DNA of 64,000 bases from assembly GCF_000711695.1 (NCBI RefSeq), contig NW_013546979.1:1-64000 (forward strand), in the 5' to 3' direction. The position numbers and the translations under genes were made by a program. Positions 42,381 through 55,323 of this stretch are shown here, piece after piece. The DNA comes from Tilletiaria anomala UBC 951 (taxonomy: Eukaryota; Basidiomycota; Exobasidiomycetes; Georgefischeriales; Tilletiariaceae). The number at the start of each line of letters is the position of its first letter. The first letter of the stretch is position 1. The notes under the pieces were generated by a model. That model had not been told where the DNA came from. It saw nothing but the letters and a program-made list of their open reading frames with translations, and did no database searches.

Positions 42381-44631
42381 ATGCACGGCGGTCCTCCCGG
42401 TGGCTTCGGTGGCCACGGATACTTTGCAGGCCCGATGACGGGCATGGGCGGCGGCCTCCGCGGTCCGCCCGGTTGCGGTGGCTATGGTGGCGACATGGAC
42501 TGGCGCACACTTCGCGATGATCCAAGCAGCTTCGCCGACCTCCAAGGTGCGGGTGGTCACGGTGGATTTGGTGGTGCAAGCAGCGTCATGGGCGGTGCGC
42601 GGAGTGGGCTTAGACTTCGCGGGGACGGCATCAATGGCCTTGACGGCCCCGTCGTGGTGCACTGCACTCACCAGGTCATGGCGGTTTTGGCGGCGGCGGA
42701 CGAGGAGGTCCCAGATGTGGTATGCCTCGCGCAGGCTTCCCGAATCGCAGAGCGCCAGCCCAGGGTTGCCGCCGCTGGTGAGCGTTTGTACCGCTGCCTC
42801 ACAATCTGCGACGCCTTCAACATGGGACTGGAATCATTCCCCCGCAGGGCAAGTTACCCGAGAGCTCGACACCATTGCGGATCCCATACCAAACTGGCAG
42901 CCGAGCATTCATGAGGCGTGTTGCGAACCGTGAAAATGTAGTCTCTGGGCATATTTGGCGCTGAGATATCGATCCCACATCACACCCAGGTCCGTTGCGA
43001 TTTCTCAATGCCGCACCTGGAGAGGAGACGGCCGAGCAGCTGGGGGAAAATGCTTGGATGCGACGCACGATAAGAATATTTCTTTTCTGCCACAGGAGGC
43101 CTACGGACGTCGCTAATTGAGACTGTTTCTATGATACAGCTCGGAGAGGCGTGGGTTACTTGGGATCGAACTCCAAGACCAAGACATTGAACATGCCCAC
43201 TTGGAAAGGTCTATGCTTGCGGCCATTGCCGAGACAGCACTCAGCGTAACAGCCTGGTTGCTTCTATCAGACAATCAGGTGCATCTTCCGCAAGACTGTT
43301 GCGTCAAGGTCAAGAGAGATTTTGCTCAACATGTGCGTCTTTGGCATCTGCTTTCTTCCCTACCAGAAAGACATTATCGTCCAAGTCACCACAAGATCTC
43401 AAACAACGATCGCTCGTTTCGTCATAAATCCAAACCACCAACGCGTGGAGGTGAATGCCCCCGTCGCTGGCGCCAAGATCATGACGCGTGGCGTCGCGGC
43501 GGGCTTCACAGCCGCGCGCGACTCGTTTACTGAGCTCATGGCAAAGCGACACGAAGAGTCTCTGCGCAAGTGCGAGGCAAAGCAGGCTCGTAAGCAGCTG
43601 CGCGAGGAGATCAAGTGTATGCGGCGGAAGAATCTTCTCAATGGCGGAGAGGACAGCAAGCCAAGGATGAGGAGCTCAAACGGTGCGATCGAACGCTTCA
43701 GCGCCAGGAGGCTGCCTGGTATCCTGAGGAAGGAGGAAAAGACGCAGAAGGAGAGAATGAAGAGGGTGAAGCGCATGGTAAAAGACGCCAAGAGTCCCGA
43801 GCGATCACCCCTTGTCATTTTGTCCAGAGTCCAATCTCAGCATCCTCCTCCGCATCGCTCGCACTGCGTAATTTGCCTCCACCTCCGCTGACGCTGACGC
43901 AAGGCTGGGAATACCGAGCTATGCCCATGATGAGCAAGGACGCTTCGCACTCGCAGAACGGCGCTGTGGTCGCCGTGTAGTCCCTCGATACATCTCGCAG
44001 CGGCCTAGTAGAAGATGTGGGGAGGACGAAATCAGCCGCGACGACGTTGTTCTCGCCATGGCCTGGCTTGCTCCTGACCAGCACGGTGGTCGTCGCATCT
44101 GGTAGCGATGGTGACATACGCGCCAAAGCCGACGCGATTGCTGCACTCACTGACGGAGATGAGGGCACAATCGGCCTGGGGCAGCTGCGTGTATACGCCA
44201 AAGGTAAAGATTCTGCAACGTTGGCGGTGGCGTCAAGATCATCTGTGAATGCACCGGATAGCTCGACGGGCGCATCGCCTCCAGCTCCAGCACCTAAGAG
44301 TGCATCTAGGCCGCAGACAGCCGCAGGTGCGACGCCTTCTGCCCATATGCCAGCAACGCCTGTGTGGGCACCGACGCAGACGCCGCCACCCGCACCGGCA
44401 TCGACACCAGCCCCCCAAACAGCCCCTTCAGCTCCGGCAGCACGAACGCGTACGCCGATGGCGCCAGCCTCGCATCCCTCGTTCTCAAGAGCAGCAGCAT
44501 TCCCGTCAGCGCCCAGCGCCAGTGAGCGATCCCACTGCTCCCCCGCCATTCGGCACTGCCATAGCCACGACGGAGAAGATGACAAAAAAGTGCGGATTCG
44601 GCAAGTTCTTAGGCAGATGAGATCAGGCTAA
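42381..44631 (+). pseudogene. Unresolved, probably degenerate multi-exon coding region
   Basis: Protein-like blocks lie on the + strand but in changing frames. A Gly-rich start (MHGGPPGGFGGHGYFAG, 42381) can continue through a GTGCGC...CACCAG intron into HGGFGGGGRGGPRCGMPRAG. A GTGAGC...CCGCAG intron (about 42779-42849) could join PESQSASPGLPPL to GKLPESSTPLRIPYQTGSRA, which is not in the Gly-rich frame. KDIIVQVTTRSQTTIARFVI and a charged helical stretch (about 43370-43610) follow, then AKDEELKRCDRTLQRQEAAW in a different frame. A TAG at 43978-43980 lies in frame between that block and a Pro/Ala-rich tail (to 44631), while a more natural end (TEKMTKKCGFGKFLGR) is in yet another frame. I could not thread one open gene. 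A decayed host gene is the likeliest reading; a badly modelled real gene is the alternative. No family recognised. Confidence 0.35.
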
Positions 44632-44781
44632 AGGAAAGCGGAGGAAAGCCTTGGTGGCTTGTGATGAAAAATTGTCACTTTTTTGTGTACTACATTGTTT
44701 ATTTGAATCCCGAACTAGAGCTGTCAGCTCCTCCCGTGTCCAATTGAATCTCGAATGAACGGTTCTACTGTTCAAGTTTCC

Positions 44782-45626
44782 TTACAAGAACTTGCTGGCA
44801 AGTGACGCCAGACCACCGCTGTTGCCGCCGCCGATCATGCTCGAAAGCTGCAGTAGAATGAAGGGACGAGTCGTGAGCATCTGGATTCAGATAAAAGCAT
44901 GAGGAAAATGTTCTGGGCCCACAATTGATTCTCACCTGATTTTTCATCATCAGCTTCATGGCCATCTGACCGGCCTGCTGGACCGCGTCATTCTTGCTAC
45001 CCTGTGCGAGGCCCTGACCTTGCTTTTGGTCGAAGAATTGGGCTGCTTGAGACATGGCCATACCGATCCTTGATTTGTGCGATAATTCAGTGTGTCAGCC
45101 CTGGCTCTCCTTCCAGGAAAACTGAGGGAAGAAACTCACAACTGGCTCTGCATGTTGCCGCCGCCCTGCTGGCTGCCACTGTTGCCCAGGAAGCTCTTGA
45201 TGGCGCTGAGCGCGGCAGCGTTGCCGATTTCGCCAGAGCCAACGTTGTTGTCGCTGTTGACGACCTGGTCATGGTGCTGCATCAGCTGGTCGTCCGACGG
45301 GTCGTCGTCCGATGGCCGGATGTTGCCTTGCTGCTGCTGCGTCTGCAAGTGCGATGCAATCTGCGAGAACATGGACGAATCCTGCGGGTTGTTGTTCTGC
45401 TGCGCGTGGTTGCTTGCTGCAGAGACGAGCGAACCGAGGTCACCGAGGTCAAAGCCGCCGTTGCCGCTACCCTTCTGACCAGCCTGGTTGCCCAGGAATC
45501 CCGAAGCAGCGTTGATGAGGTTCTGCAAGGACGAATAGAAGGCTGACGGTCAGCACCTATCACAGCTGCTCCGGCACGCACCGCTCCTGGCAATAAGGTG
45601 AGCGCGCCGATCAAACCTACCTCCAT
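44782..45626 (-). CDS. Small Gly/Gln-rich fungal protein (DUF7721-type)
   Basis: Exons 45626-45621, 45522-45140, 45068-44936 and 44847-44782 give 195 residues; introns 98, 71 and 88 nt. The first coding exon is only 6 nt (M-E), followed by NLINAASGFLGNQAG. Repeated modules fit the widespread fungal family of unknown function: SSMFSQIASHLQ, DDQLMQHHDQVV, NAAALSAIKSFLG, IGMAMSQAAQFFDQ, NDAVQQAGQMAMKLMMKNQ and the C-terminal GGLASLASKFL. No signal peptide or membrane segment. The third exon uses a TCAAG acceptor before GATCGG; the join gives the family's IGMAMxQA. Family name from memory; function unknown. Confidence 0.8.
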
Positions 45627-46374
45627 GATGACAAGCAGTCCGTTCTACTGGGGGCGTGAGATATCTGTACGAGGGGAGCTGGGATCGGAGGAAGTCGATT
45701 CAACCGCGATGAGATGAGCTGGAATGATTGGCGGTCGATAGATGAAGACTTGGCAGTGCAGGAAGAGTGCGTGGCTTGCATCTGAGAAGATGGCTGGGCG
45801 GGGTGGGTGGCTCGTGCGCACATGCACCCACAAGGAAGAGAGCATCAAGACTGGGCTGATGCCTGGTGGATGTCATGGAATCTTAATTCCGAATTCCGGT
45901 TTCCGCGACGCCTCATCTCGTCTTCTGATGATCAGGAAAGTGGTGCTGAGCGAGCTGAGCGCTGAGAACGCCTATCCCCTTCGACAAGGTTGGAAGAGCT
46001 TGATGGGTCAACATTGACATGGGACATAGAGGAAGTCACCTGAATGAATCACCCCAACGGTGCATAACCTAGTGCGCACCCTGGTTTTCACAAAGCACTA
46101 TAGGGACAGGCGGGGCTGATGGGCCAGTCCTCCTTGGCGAGAACACGTCCTTGACCGTGGATTCCGTAAGCTCGTGCATGGAGTCGAATGTTTTCCGAAT
46201 CATCATCTTTCATCATGAAAAGCTGTTCAGGATGACAAGATCGTGGCAAGCCAGAGTAGGAGAGGGGGACGCGTACAGGTAAACGCTATTATATACTACA
46301 CACAGCGGCACCGTCCCGACGGGTAACAAAAAAGCGCCCATGCTACGTGACACCGATAAAAATCCGGATCTGGT
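45627..46374. other. Intergenic region
   Basis: About 750 bp between the DUF7721-type gene start and the STE23 stop. No supported gene. Confidence 0.5.
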
Positions 46375-49300
46375 TCACAGGTTGGCGCGCGAGCCATCGG
46401 CAGCAAACTCGGTCCATGTCTTGACCGGCACCGCCGCCTTGGAAGGCGCCAGATTGGACTTGAGCAGCACCGCGTCGTCCACCACCTGTGTCTTGACACC
46501 CGGCGCCGAAGGGATGACAACCTGCTGCGAATGCGCCGGATGCTGCTTGGCCAGCTCGGCGACCTTCGCGCAGACCTGCTCAACGAGCGGCGCATTGTCC
46601 GCGCCGATCGTCTCGCGCACATACTCGGTGACGCTCTCGACGCTCAATGCCTGAGCCTTGAGCGCCTCCACATCGCCCTCCTCGGCGCCGAACTTGAGCA
46701 GTTCCGGCATGAGAGCATCGACCGCCACTGCACTCAGCAGCGTCGGCTTCACCTGCGAGCGCAGGTTAACCGTCAGCTTCGAGCGCGTCACGCTCGAGTG
46801 GTGAATGTAGCGCATAAAGAAGTCGACAATGTCCTGCTTCGTCAGCTCGCGCAGCGCAGCGACGTCCGTTTCACGTTGCAAAAAGTCGTAGTACCTGGGG
46901 AATAGACTCGGCGTGTCAGTCGGCGAGGGTGAAAAAGGGAGAAAGAACTTGCAACAACGCACCTAGAATGGATATGGTACCAGAAGCGCGAAGCCTCCTC
47001 TCCGAGATTCTTGACGACCTCCAGACGCGACTGGATGAGCGACTCTTTGTGCGCGTTGAACTCGTCCTGCGTCATCTTGTCCAGGACATTCTTCAAGTAG
47101 TCGAAGAACACATCGATGCGCGACTCGACGTGTGCCACATCGCGCTCGGACTGCACCAGCACGCGGAAGCCGCACTGGCCAACCATCTTGCGCGCGCTGC
47201 TGAAGACGAGATAGCCGAGCTGCTCCTTCGTGCGCAGCTGGTCGAAGCACGGCTCGCTGGCGATTTGCGCAAACAGCAAGAGGCGCGTACGCAAAGACAC
47301 ATCCATCGGGTCGCCCACTTGGCAGTAGTATTCGATGGACGAGTTCACGTTCTCCGTGTGCGCCACCTCCTTCGACCAGCTCAGGCTCGTGGCCGGCGGC
47401 AGCACGAGCGAGCGATGAGAGACGAGCTCCGCGGGCGCCAGAGCCTTCGGCTTGAGGATCGACTCTGCCATGTCTTTGAGCTTAATGGCATCCTCGCGCT
47501 GCAGGTTGCCGTGCGCGAGCATCTCGATGTGCAGCCGGCCTAGCAGTTCGGGGATGAAGCGCTGCACATCCTCCGCTGTCAAGCCATCGAGCTCGGCGAG
47601 CTTCTCCTCGGCAGTCCACATGCGTTCCATGAGCAGGTAGGTCGTGTAGTAGTTGGCGTGCTGATAGGGTGCCTCCAGCTGGAAATTCTGGTAGCTGCGC
47701 GTGACTTGGTCTTTGAGGATTTCGAATCGCTTCTTGTCGACTTGGAACGATGCGACCGCCTCGAGGATGTACTTGCACAGCACAGCGAGCTTGTCGTTGT
47801 ACCCGTCCACAGCGAGGCCGATGCCGTCTGTATGACTCTCGATATTGTAACCGAGACCAGCAAGCTCGGCGTCGTAAGAGTACTCGGTGAGCGCGTCCTT
47901 GACCAATTCGACAAATAGACGCGCCTTGACAGCATTGTTCGGCGTTGCATCGATAAGCGGGCTGCGCAAAAGCATAAACACGTTCGCCTTCGGCAGCCAG
48001 AACCGGTCGTCCTTCTTGTGCCACAGCCGGGTGGTTGGTGAATTGAGGAGCATGACAGGCTGCTTGCTTGGCGTCAGCTTGTCCGCCTGTTCCTTGCCCG
48101 GCACCTCAAAGTTCTTCGGGATGAAGCTGTTCGGTCCGGGTAACGCCAAGTCCTCCGCATTCGGCTGCTGGAATTCAAGCAGCTTGTCCGGCAACTGCAT
48201 CAGCTTGTACTCTGTCCCATACCACTTCTCCTTGCTGTCCCAGCTCTGCGTCCCATCCGGCATCTGCTGAGCAGCGACAAACACGCGGCACTTGGTCGGC
48301 GTGAGCTGCTTGAGCAGATCCTTGATGAGGTCGACGTTAAAGTCGCGCGTGAGGTACGGTCCAGAGAGGATCCACTCGCGTGGATAGTTGATCTGCATCT
48401 GTCCCGCCAGCTGCGACGCATACGACGCGGGTGGCGATTTTTCCTTAAAGCGGAAGTTGAGCTCGCTCAACTGCTGCACCTCCTTAAATGCCCACTCCTG
48501 AAGCGAGCTGCCGTCTCGCAGGAGCTCAATGTACTTGAAAATCGAGGCGATGACATCATCGTAATGCGCTAGGCCCTCAGTGGTGAGGTCTACCGAAATC
48601 TTGAAGAACTCGAACCCGTTCGCGCCGTCGGCCGCTCCGGCAGACAGGCGATTGGACCAGCCTTTGTTCTTGAGGTGCGACAGAATCGATCCCTGGCCCT
48701 CGTGACCGATGAAGTGTGAGAGGAACTGTGCAGGTTTGGTCCGGAAGTACGGCACTTGATCCGGGATGGGAAACATGACGTGCAGCAATCGAATGTCCTT
48801 GACAGAGCGGAAGAAGACCTGCGTCTGCAGTTGCTCTGGGCTGAATGGCGACGAGGGGAACTCGGGAGGTGCGATGCCTTTGTTCTTGACACCCGAGAAT
48901 TTGCTTATAGCCATATTTGTCAGCGTATCCAGGTCCTCCCTGCCGATTACGACAAGCTTCATGACGTTTGCCGAATAGTAGCGGTCGTGGAACTTGAGCA
49001 GCTCGTCCCGCACGCTCTTGCCTTTGGACCGGGGCGCGTCCCAAAGCGTCTTCAGGTTGCCCGTGCCGAATTTGGAGTACGGGTGTGACGGGTCGCTCAA
49101 GCTCTTCTCCAACTGGAAGCTGCGCCATGCGTCGCTTTGCAAGTTCTTCTTGTGCTCCGAGTCGACTGCTCGGACCTCGCGCTCTGCGCAGCTCGGATCA
49201 AAGAGCGGCTCCAGGAAGAATTGGGCGAAGCGGTCGAGCGCGCCTTCGAGATGGGCATGGCCGACATCGAAGAAATAACATGTGTTGTCGAGAGCGGTGA

Positions 49301-50172
49301 ATGCGTTCGAGCTCCCCGAGTGATTGTTGAGAAATTCCGAGTATTCGTTCTCCCGGGGATACTAACAGACGAGAGGAGGGCACAGAAAACAACGTCAGCA
49401 TACTGCGCGAGATGAACTGCGCCGGGACGACCTTCGTGTCGCGACATACCTTCTTCGTCCCCAAAAAGAGCATGTGCTCGCAATAATGCGCAAGGCCCGC
49501 CACATCTTCTGGATCTGAGAGGTGGCCTACCTTAATGTCCATCGCGGCGCTCGCCTTGTCCGTCTTTGGGTCGTGGATGAGCAGTGCTTCTAGTCCATTC
49601 GCCAGAGTGATGAGTCTGTAGGATTGGTCGTCTAATGCTGGCTTCTCGAGATCTTTGGAGAACACAGCGTACTGCGCCCCTTGAGAAGACGAGGATTGGA
49701 TTTGATACCCGGAAGGAAGAGCGTCGAGGAAGCTCGAGGCGGGGGTTGCCGAGTTCGCGGCAATGGATGCCAGCTGCCTCGTCCCCTCTACGGTAGGTGT
49801 TCGGGAGTTGGGACACGCCATCTTCAACGAAGAGGAAGAGGGAAGGGTCCTAACGCTGGAAATTGATTTGCTGAAAACACGTGAGACGGCAGGCGAAGAG
49901 GCCAGGTTTGCGACGGGTCGCAATGTATACGGGGACGCTGCTCGGGGCGGGGAGGAGACCAAGCGCGCTGCTGCCCTCGCTGATGACACAGGTGATTTAG
50001 GCAGCATAGGTGACGCGATCACCCGAGTTGCAACAAGTGCTCTATGCTCGTCTGCGCCACTGGACGATGGAGTCCAAGTGTACTTTTCGAGGTATGACGG
50101 CTGGGCGGTGGACCTTGGTTGTGGTAGTGGAGTTCCGGAGAGCAACAGCAAAAGGAGAAACTCTGCAAGCAT
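46375..50172 (-). CDS. STE23: Insulin-degrading enzyme / a-factor protease (M16A metallopeptidase)
   Basis: Zinc protease of the insulysin family. Exons 50172-49450, 49361-46963 and 46894-46375 give 1213 residues; introns 88 and 68 nt. The inverted zinc motif is LAHYCEHMLFLG (HxxEH at 229-233). After the first intron follow YPRENEYSEFLNNHSGSSNA and TCYFFDVGHAHLEGALDRF with the distal Glu nearby. FFRSVKDIRLLHVMFPIPDQ, QLGYLVFSSARK and VTRSKLTVNLRSQV are typical of the other three M16 repeats. The mature core matches the yeast length (about 1000), so about 170 residues are an N-terminal extension. M1 gives a signal-like LLLLLL stretch, M56 an Arg/Ser-rich mitochondrial-like leader, M118 a cytosolic form; all three are in frame. 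Which is used is not deducible. Confidence 0.93.
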
Positions 50173-50785
50173 TTATTGACGTGAGAGGTGAGCAATGAGT
50201 AGCTCAGCATACAGGCCCTCTCAAATCAACAAGAGCTTCGCAGAGGTGACGAGTCGAGGACCTCCTGGAACAAGCAAAGGTTCTTTCCTCTGGGCGTGTT
50301 CCGCTTTGAAGATCCACTTGTGCCTGGCCGCTCGGCCCGCCACGACACCACCTTGGACTCACATAAACAGTTACACGTTTAGGTCAGGGGGCTATGACTG
50401 CGACGAGAGACAGCTCATCACCATTGCAAGATGCGAAATGCAACAAAGGGTAGAGACTACTATGGGTACTGGTGAGTGACAAGAGAGCTTCAAAGCAGTC
50501 TATTCGCCTTTTAGTTATAGGCTGCTGCCTCGTTCTAACACGACTGATATTTGAGACCAGTGATCGAGTAACTACGTGATCCTTGCACGCTGTACTTCGC
50601 CGAAGAAATCACCTTCTCTTCACGCATAATCTTCATTCGAAGCTCATGTGCGTCAACATGCCCACGTCACATGGATTCTTTTTTTTCCGCTTTCTCTGGC
50701 TCTGAAACCAAGACGCATTTACTTTCGCTTCTGCTGCTTCTATTACACACGTGGCGGACAGCAGGACGTCTTTAAGGACTCCACC
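50173..50785. promoter_or_regulatory. STE23 upstream region / profilin downstream region
   Basis: 613 bp between two genes on the same strand. T8 run at about 50679-50687. No gene supported. Confidence 0.4.
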
Positions 50786-51604
50786 TTAGAAGCCTGCGGA
50801 GATGAGGTAGTCGCCTGCGATTGAAATGAAAGTGAAAGCAGACGAATTCGTTCGATGAGCGTGCGGACAAGCGCAGAAAGTCCCTACAGAACCGCTTTTG
50901 ACTCACCGAGTGATTCAACGACTTTGTTCGCTTCGCCGGGTACGATGGGACTGAGGTAAACGCAGACCAGAACACATTGTGCGGTCTTGACGCAGACGAT
51001 TCCGTCAGCCTGTGAAGGCGTTTGGCACAGAGTCCAAAGTTTGGAGAGGTGGCGAGATGAGAGAGGGAGGAAAAGGAAAAGTGAGCAGACGCGACCCTGG
51101 AGCCGAGCGGCTAGGAGAAAACAGGAGCACATGCGTGCACGCACCCCTTGTTTCCCGTACACGCTCCTCCCATCGGCCTTGAGGCAGAAGTACTTGCGAC
51201 CGGCGGCCCTGATCCCGTTCGCCTGCGCCGTGTCCGGCGCGTCAAACGTGCTGACAATCGTCCTTTGTTCTTCTGGCGTCAGTGCAAAGCCGGACGATGT
51301 TGCCCAAACCTAAGGAAGGAATCGCAATTGAAAATGGCATGATCGGCGTTTGCCGCTTCTTCAGATGCGGACAGGCTCGGCATAGTCATGTGCACCAAAT
51401 GCGCTACTCACCCCGCCCTTGAGCCCGAGGATCGCCGCGTGCGACACGCGGCCGCTGCCAAGCAGGTTCGTGTCTACGTACGTTTGCCAAGACCTTGAAC
51501 AGAAGAGACAGCAGTTTGAGTAAGAGTCCCAATCACCTGACCGGTCCACAATAAATAGTTTCCCGCTGTCCAGAGTAAGAGGGATAGCGAGGGGCGGCTC
51601 ACAT
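50786..51604 (-). CDS. PFY1: Profilin
   Basis: Actin-monomer and poly-proline-binding protein that feeds formins. Coding exons 51604-51603 (AT only), 51493-51412, 51309-51145, 51009-50907 and 50814-50786 give 126 residues, the usual length. Sequence: SWQTYVDTNLLGSGRVSHAA, VWATSSGFALTPEEQRTIV, GIRAAGRKYFCLKADGRSVY, ADGIVCVKTAQCVLVCVYLS, IVPGEANKVVESLGDYLISA. Every block is profilin. The initiation codon is split: AT ends exon 1 and G begins exon 2, across a 109-nt intron with GTGAGC donor and TTCAAG acceptor. No other in-frame ATG precedes SWQ in exon 2, and A at -3 is favourable. Divergent from TPI1. Confidence 0.93.
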
Positions 51605-52174
51605 TGTGTATGTTCCTCTTTCAACTCGGTGCGATTCTTCCAGCTGCCCTGCGTGATCCGTTAGCCGGGTGGTTTGCAACTTGCAGAACTGCTGCGCTAC
51701 AAGGATCACTGCTCGTGCGACGCTTCACTTACAACGAATGCGCCTGAGCTCCGTTTTGGGCGTTGTCGTCGTGGTGGTCGTAAGGCTTGAGTGCGTTCGT
51801 CCAGGATGTCAAAGCATGTGAATCGGGAAGTCCCCCTACAACGGGCGTGGGCTTTGGCCTCATGCTACAGATCACCCTTCTGGCCCCGCCGCCCCGGCCC
51901 CCAATCGGAACCGTGCGGAGAGCATGCTGCACTGCGCCGCGTGGGTGCTGTGAATCAAACATTTCCGCCCTTCAGGAAACCAACAGACTTCAGATTTCGC
52001 TCCAAGGCGCACGCACAGGCCAACAGTCACTTCTCTTCCGTCGCCGTCTATATAACCTTGCCTCCAAAAACCTGGTAATTCTTGCTGCTCTTCTGAGACG
52101 ATCATATTCATTCTCATCGCCTGCAGAAGCAAAGTCCTTTCCTACCCTGAGCATCCCGAAGGAACACTGCCATA
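51605..52174. promoter_or_regulatory. Divergent promoter, profilin / TPI1, with TATA box
   Basis: 570 bp between divergent starts. A TATATAA at 52049-52055 on the + strand lies about 120 bp before the TPI1 ATG, a normal distance for a strongly expressed glycolytic gene; CT-rich DNA follows it. No gene supported inside. Confidence 0.5.
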
Positions 52175-53501
<1,327 letters not shown>

Positions 53502-53747
53502 TTCTATCCTGTATCTCTGAAGGGTGGAATGACATGGGACGATCGATGAATGGCCTGAACTTCCTCTTGTGCATGGGCTAATACTTTCCTCAGGACACTC
53601 GTCTAGTACTATGCGCGTGGCCCGCTACAAAACGAACTCCAGCTTGTGCGAAAAGTCTCACATTCGCGCAATACGTCCCATCCGCGGCGTTCTCCTTGCG
53701 TGCATCTCGCTCCCGCGGGGGAAGAGTCGTGCGCGACACCTGCCAGC

Positions 53748-55323
53748 TCAGCTACGCTCCAGCACGATCGCGACGGCCTGCCCGCCCCCGATGCATGCGG
53801 CACCAACGGCGTACCTCTTCTCGAGGCGTTGCAGGTTGTGCGTAAGGTTGTTGATGATGCGCGCGCCGGACGCGCCGAGCGGGTGGCCAAGCGCAATGGC
53901 GCCGCCAAAGAGATTCGTCTTGTCGTTCGGCAGGCCCAGCTCCTTTTGCACAGAGAGGAATTGCGCTGCAAAGGCCTCGTTGACGTCGAATAGGTCGATA
54001 TCGTCCATGCTGAGGTCAGCGCGCTGGAGTGCCAGCTTGATCGCATCGACAGGCCCGATGCCCATGATGCTCGGCTCGCACGCCGTTACGCCGTACGAGA
54101 CGACACGCGCGAGCGGCGTGATGCCGAAGCGCTTTATCGCCTCCTCCGAAACAACCACGTTCGCCGCCGCGCCGTCGCAAATCCCAGATGCGTTTCCCGC
54201 CGTCACTGTACCGTCCTTCTTGAAGACTGATGGGAGCTTGGCGAGCGTCTCGACCGTCGTCTTGCTGCGCGGGTGTTCGTCCACCAAGAAGGTTTCGGTG
54301 CCCTGTAAGCATAAGAGCAAAATATCAGTCAGGTAAGCCAAAGCGCCGAGAAAGGAGAGAAGGGCGCGGACGCATGCGATGCCCACATTTTTAGACTTGA
54401 TCTCGACAGGAGAAATCTCTTGCGCGAAAGCGCCATCCTCGTTGGCCTTCTGCCAGCGTTGCTGCGACTGCAGTGCGTACTGGTCGCACTGCTCGCGCGT
54501 GATGCCGTACTTTTCTGCCAGGTTCTCGGCGGTGATGCCCATCGGCGTCGGCTTGGGTACCATGTCCGTCAGCGCGGCCATGAGGCTGTCGACGAGCTTG
54601 AGGTCGACACCAAACTTGCCGCCGCCGAAGCGCACGCCGTGCAGCGTGTACGGCGATAGTGACATGCTCTCTGTCCCGCCGGTCAGAACGACATGGCTGT
54701 CGCCAGCCTTGATCTCATGCATAGCGTTGACGATGCTCTGGAACCCGCTCCCGCACAGCCGGTTCACTGTCAGCGCGGGAGTCGTGACGGGAAGCCCGGC
54801 AAGATGGCTGAACAGTGAGCGAGGGTTACCATCAGCATGATACTAATAGAGGGCTTAGGGGGGGGGCACACACCCAATGTGTCGCGCCACATAAGGCCCG
54901 GTGTTATCTGACTGGCATACCATGCCGAAGATGGTCGAGTCGACCTGTACGCCCTTTGGCAGATCAGCCAGGGCGGCCTTGGCGGCGTGAGCGCCGAGCT
55001 CGGAGGCTTTCCTGTTGTTGTGGCAGTCCCACGGTACCGGATGTGCGTGAGTAAAAATGACCTCCTTCAAAAAAAACTGTGCTGGGCAGCAGTCTGCTGG
55101 CGTTCGCAGGAAATGGGAGCTGAGAGCACTCACAGGTTTCTCAACTTGCCTCCGAAGGCACCGAAGGGCGTTCGCCTGCAAAAGGAAGGAGCAGCGGCAG
55201 CAGCAGCAGCAGGCGAATGCGTCGAACGCAGGATCAGTCATCGCTCTAAATGCTGGCAGATCAGTAAGAGAGTGCCGGCTTGGTCTCGGCGCGCACGCAC
55301 CTCGCAGCTGCAATGTAAGCCAT
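53748..55323 (-). CDS. 3-ketoacyl-CoA thiolase, ACAA2-type
   Basis: Thiolase that splits 3-ketoacyl-CoA (and can act on acetoacetyl-CoA). Exons 55323-55301, 55175-55134, 55011-54874, 54807-54387 and 54302-53748 give 392 residues. RTPFGAFGGKL at the start; nucleophile Cys86 in LTVNRLCGSGFQSIV; GGTESMSLSPYTLHGVRFG; YALQSQQRWQKAN; VFKKDGTVTAGNASGICDGA; VNEAFAAQFL; GGAIALGHPLGASGARI (His) and GAACIGGGQAVAI (second Cys). The VRFGGGKFGVDLKLVDSL region and start resemble mitochondrial ACAA2 more than cytosolic ERG10. No PTS1 (ends LERS), so mitochondrial is likelier than peroxisomal; ACAA2 also lacks a cleaved presequence. One donor is GTGGGC, as in the neighbouring TPI1. Confidence 0.92.

Noticed and set aside
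43145-43185. tRNA-like T-loop on the minus strand (GTTCGATCC)
   Set aside because: The bases around it do not form the 5-bp T-stem (two mismatches), and no matching D-arm, anticodon arm or acceptor stem is present upstream.
43815-44585. Long minus-strand open frame opposite the Pro/Ala-rich block
   Set aside because: Opens at a non-ATG codon; composition (Ala/Gly/Val-rich, no motif) is that of the complement of a GC-rich Pro/Ala repeat.
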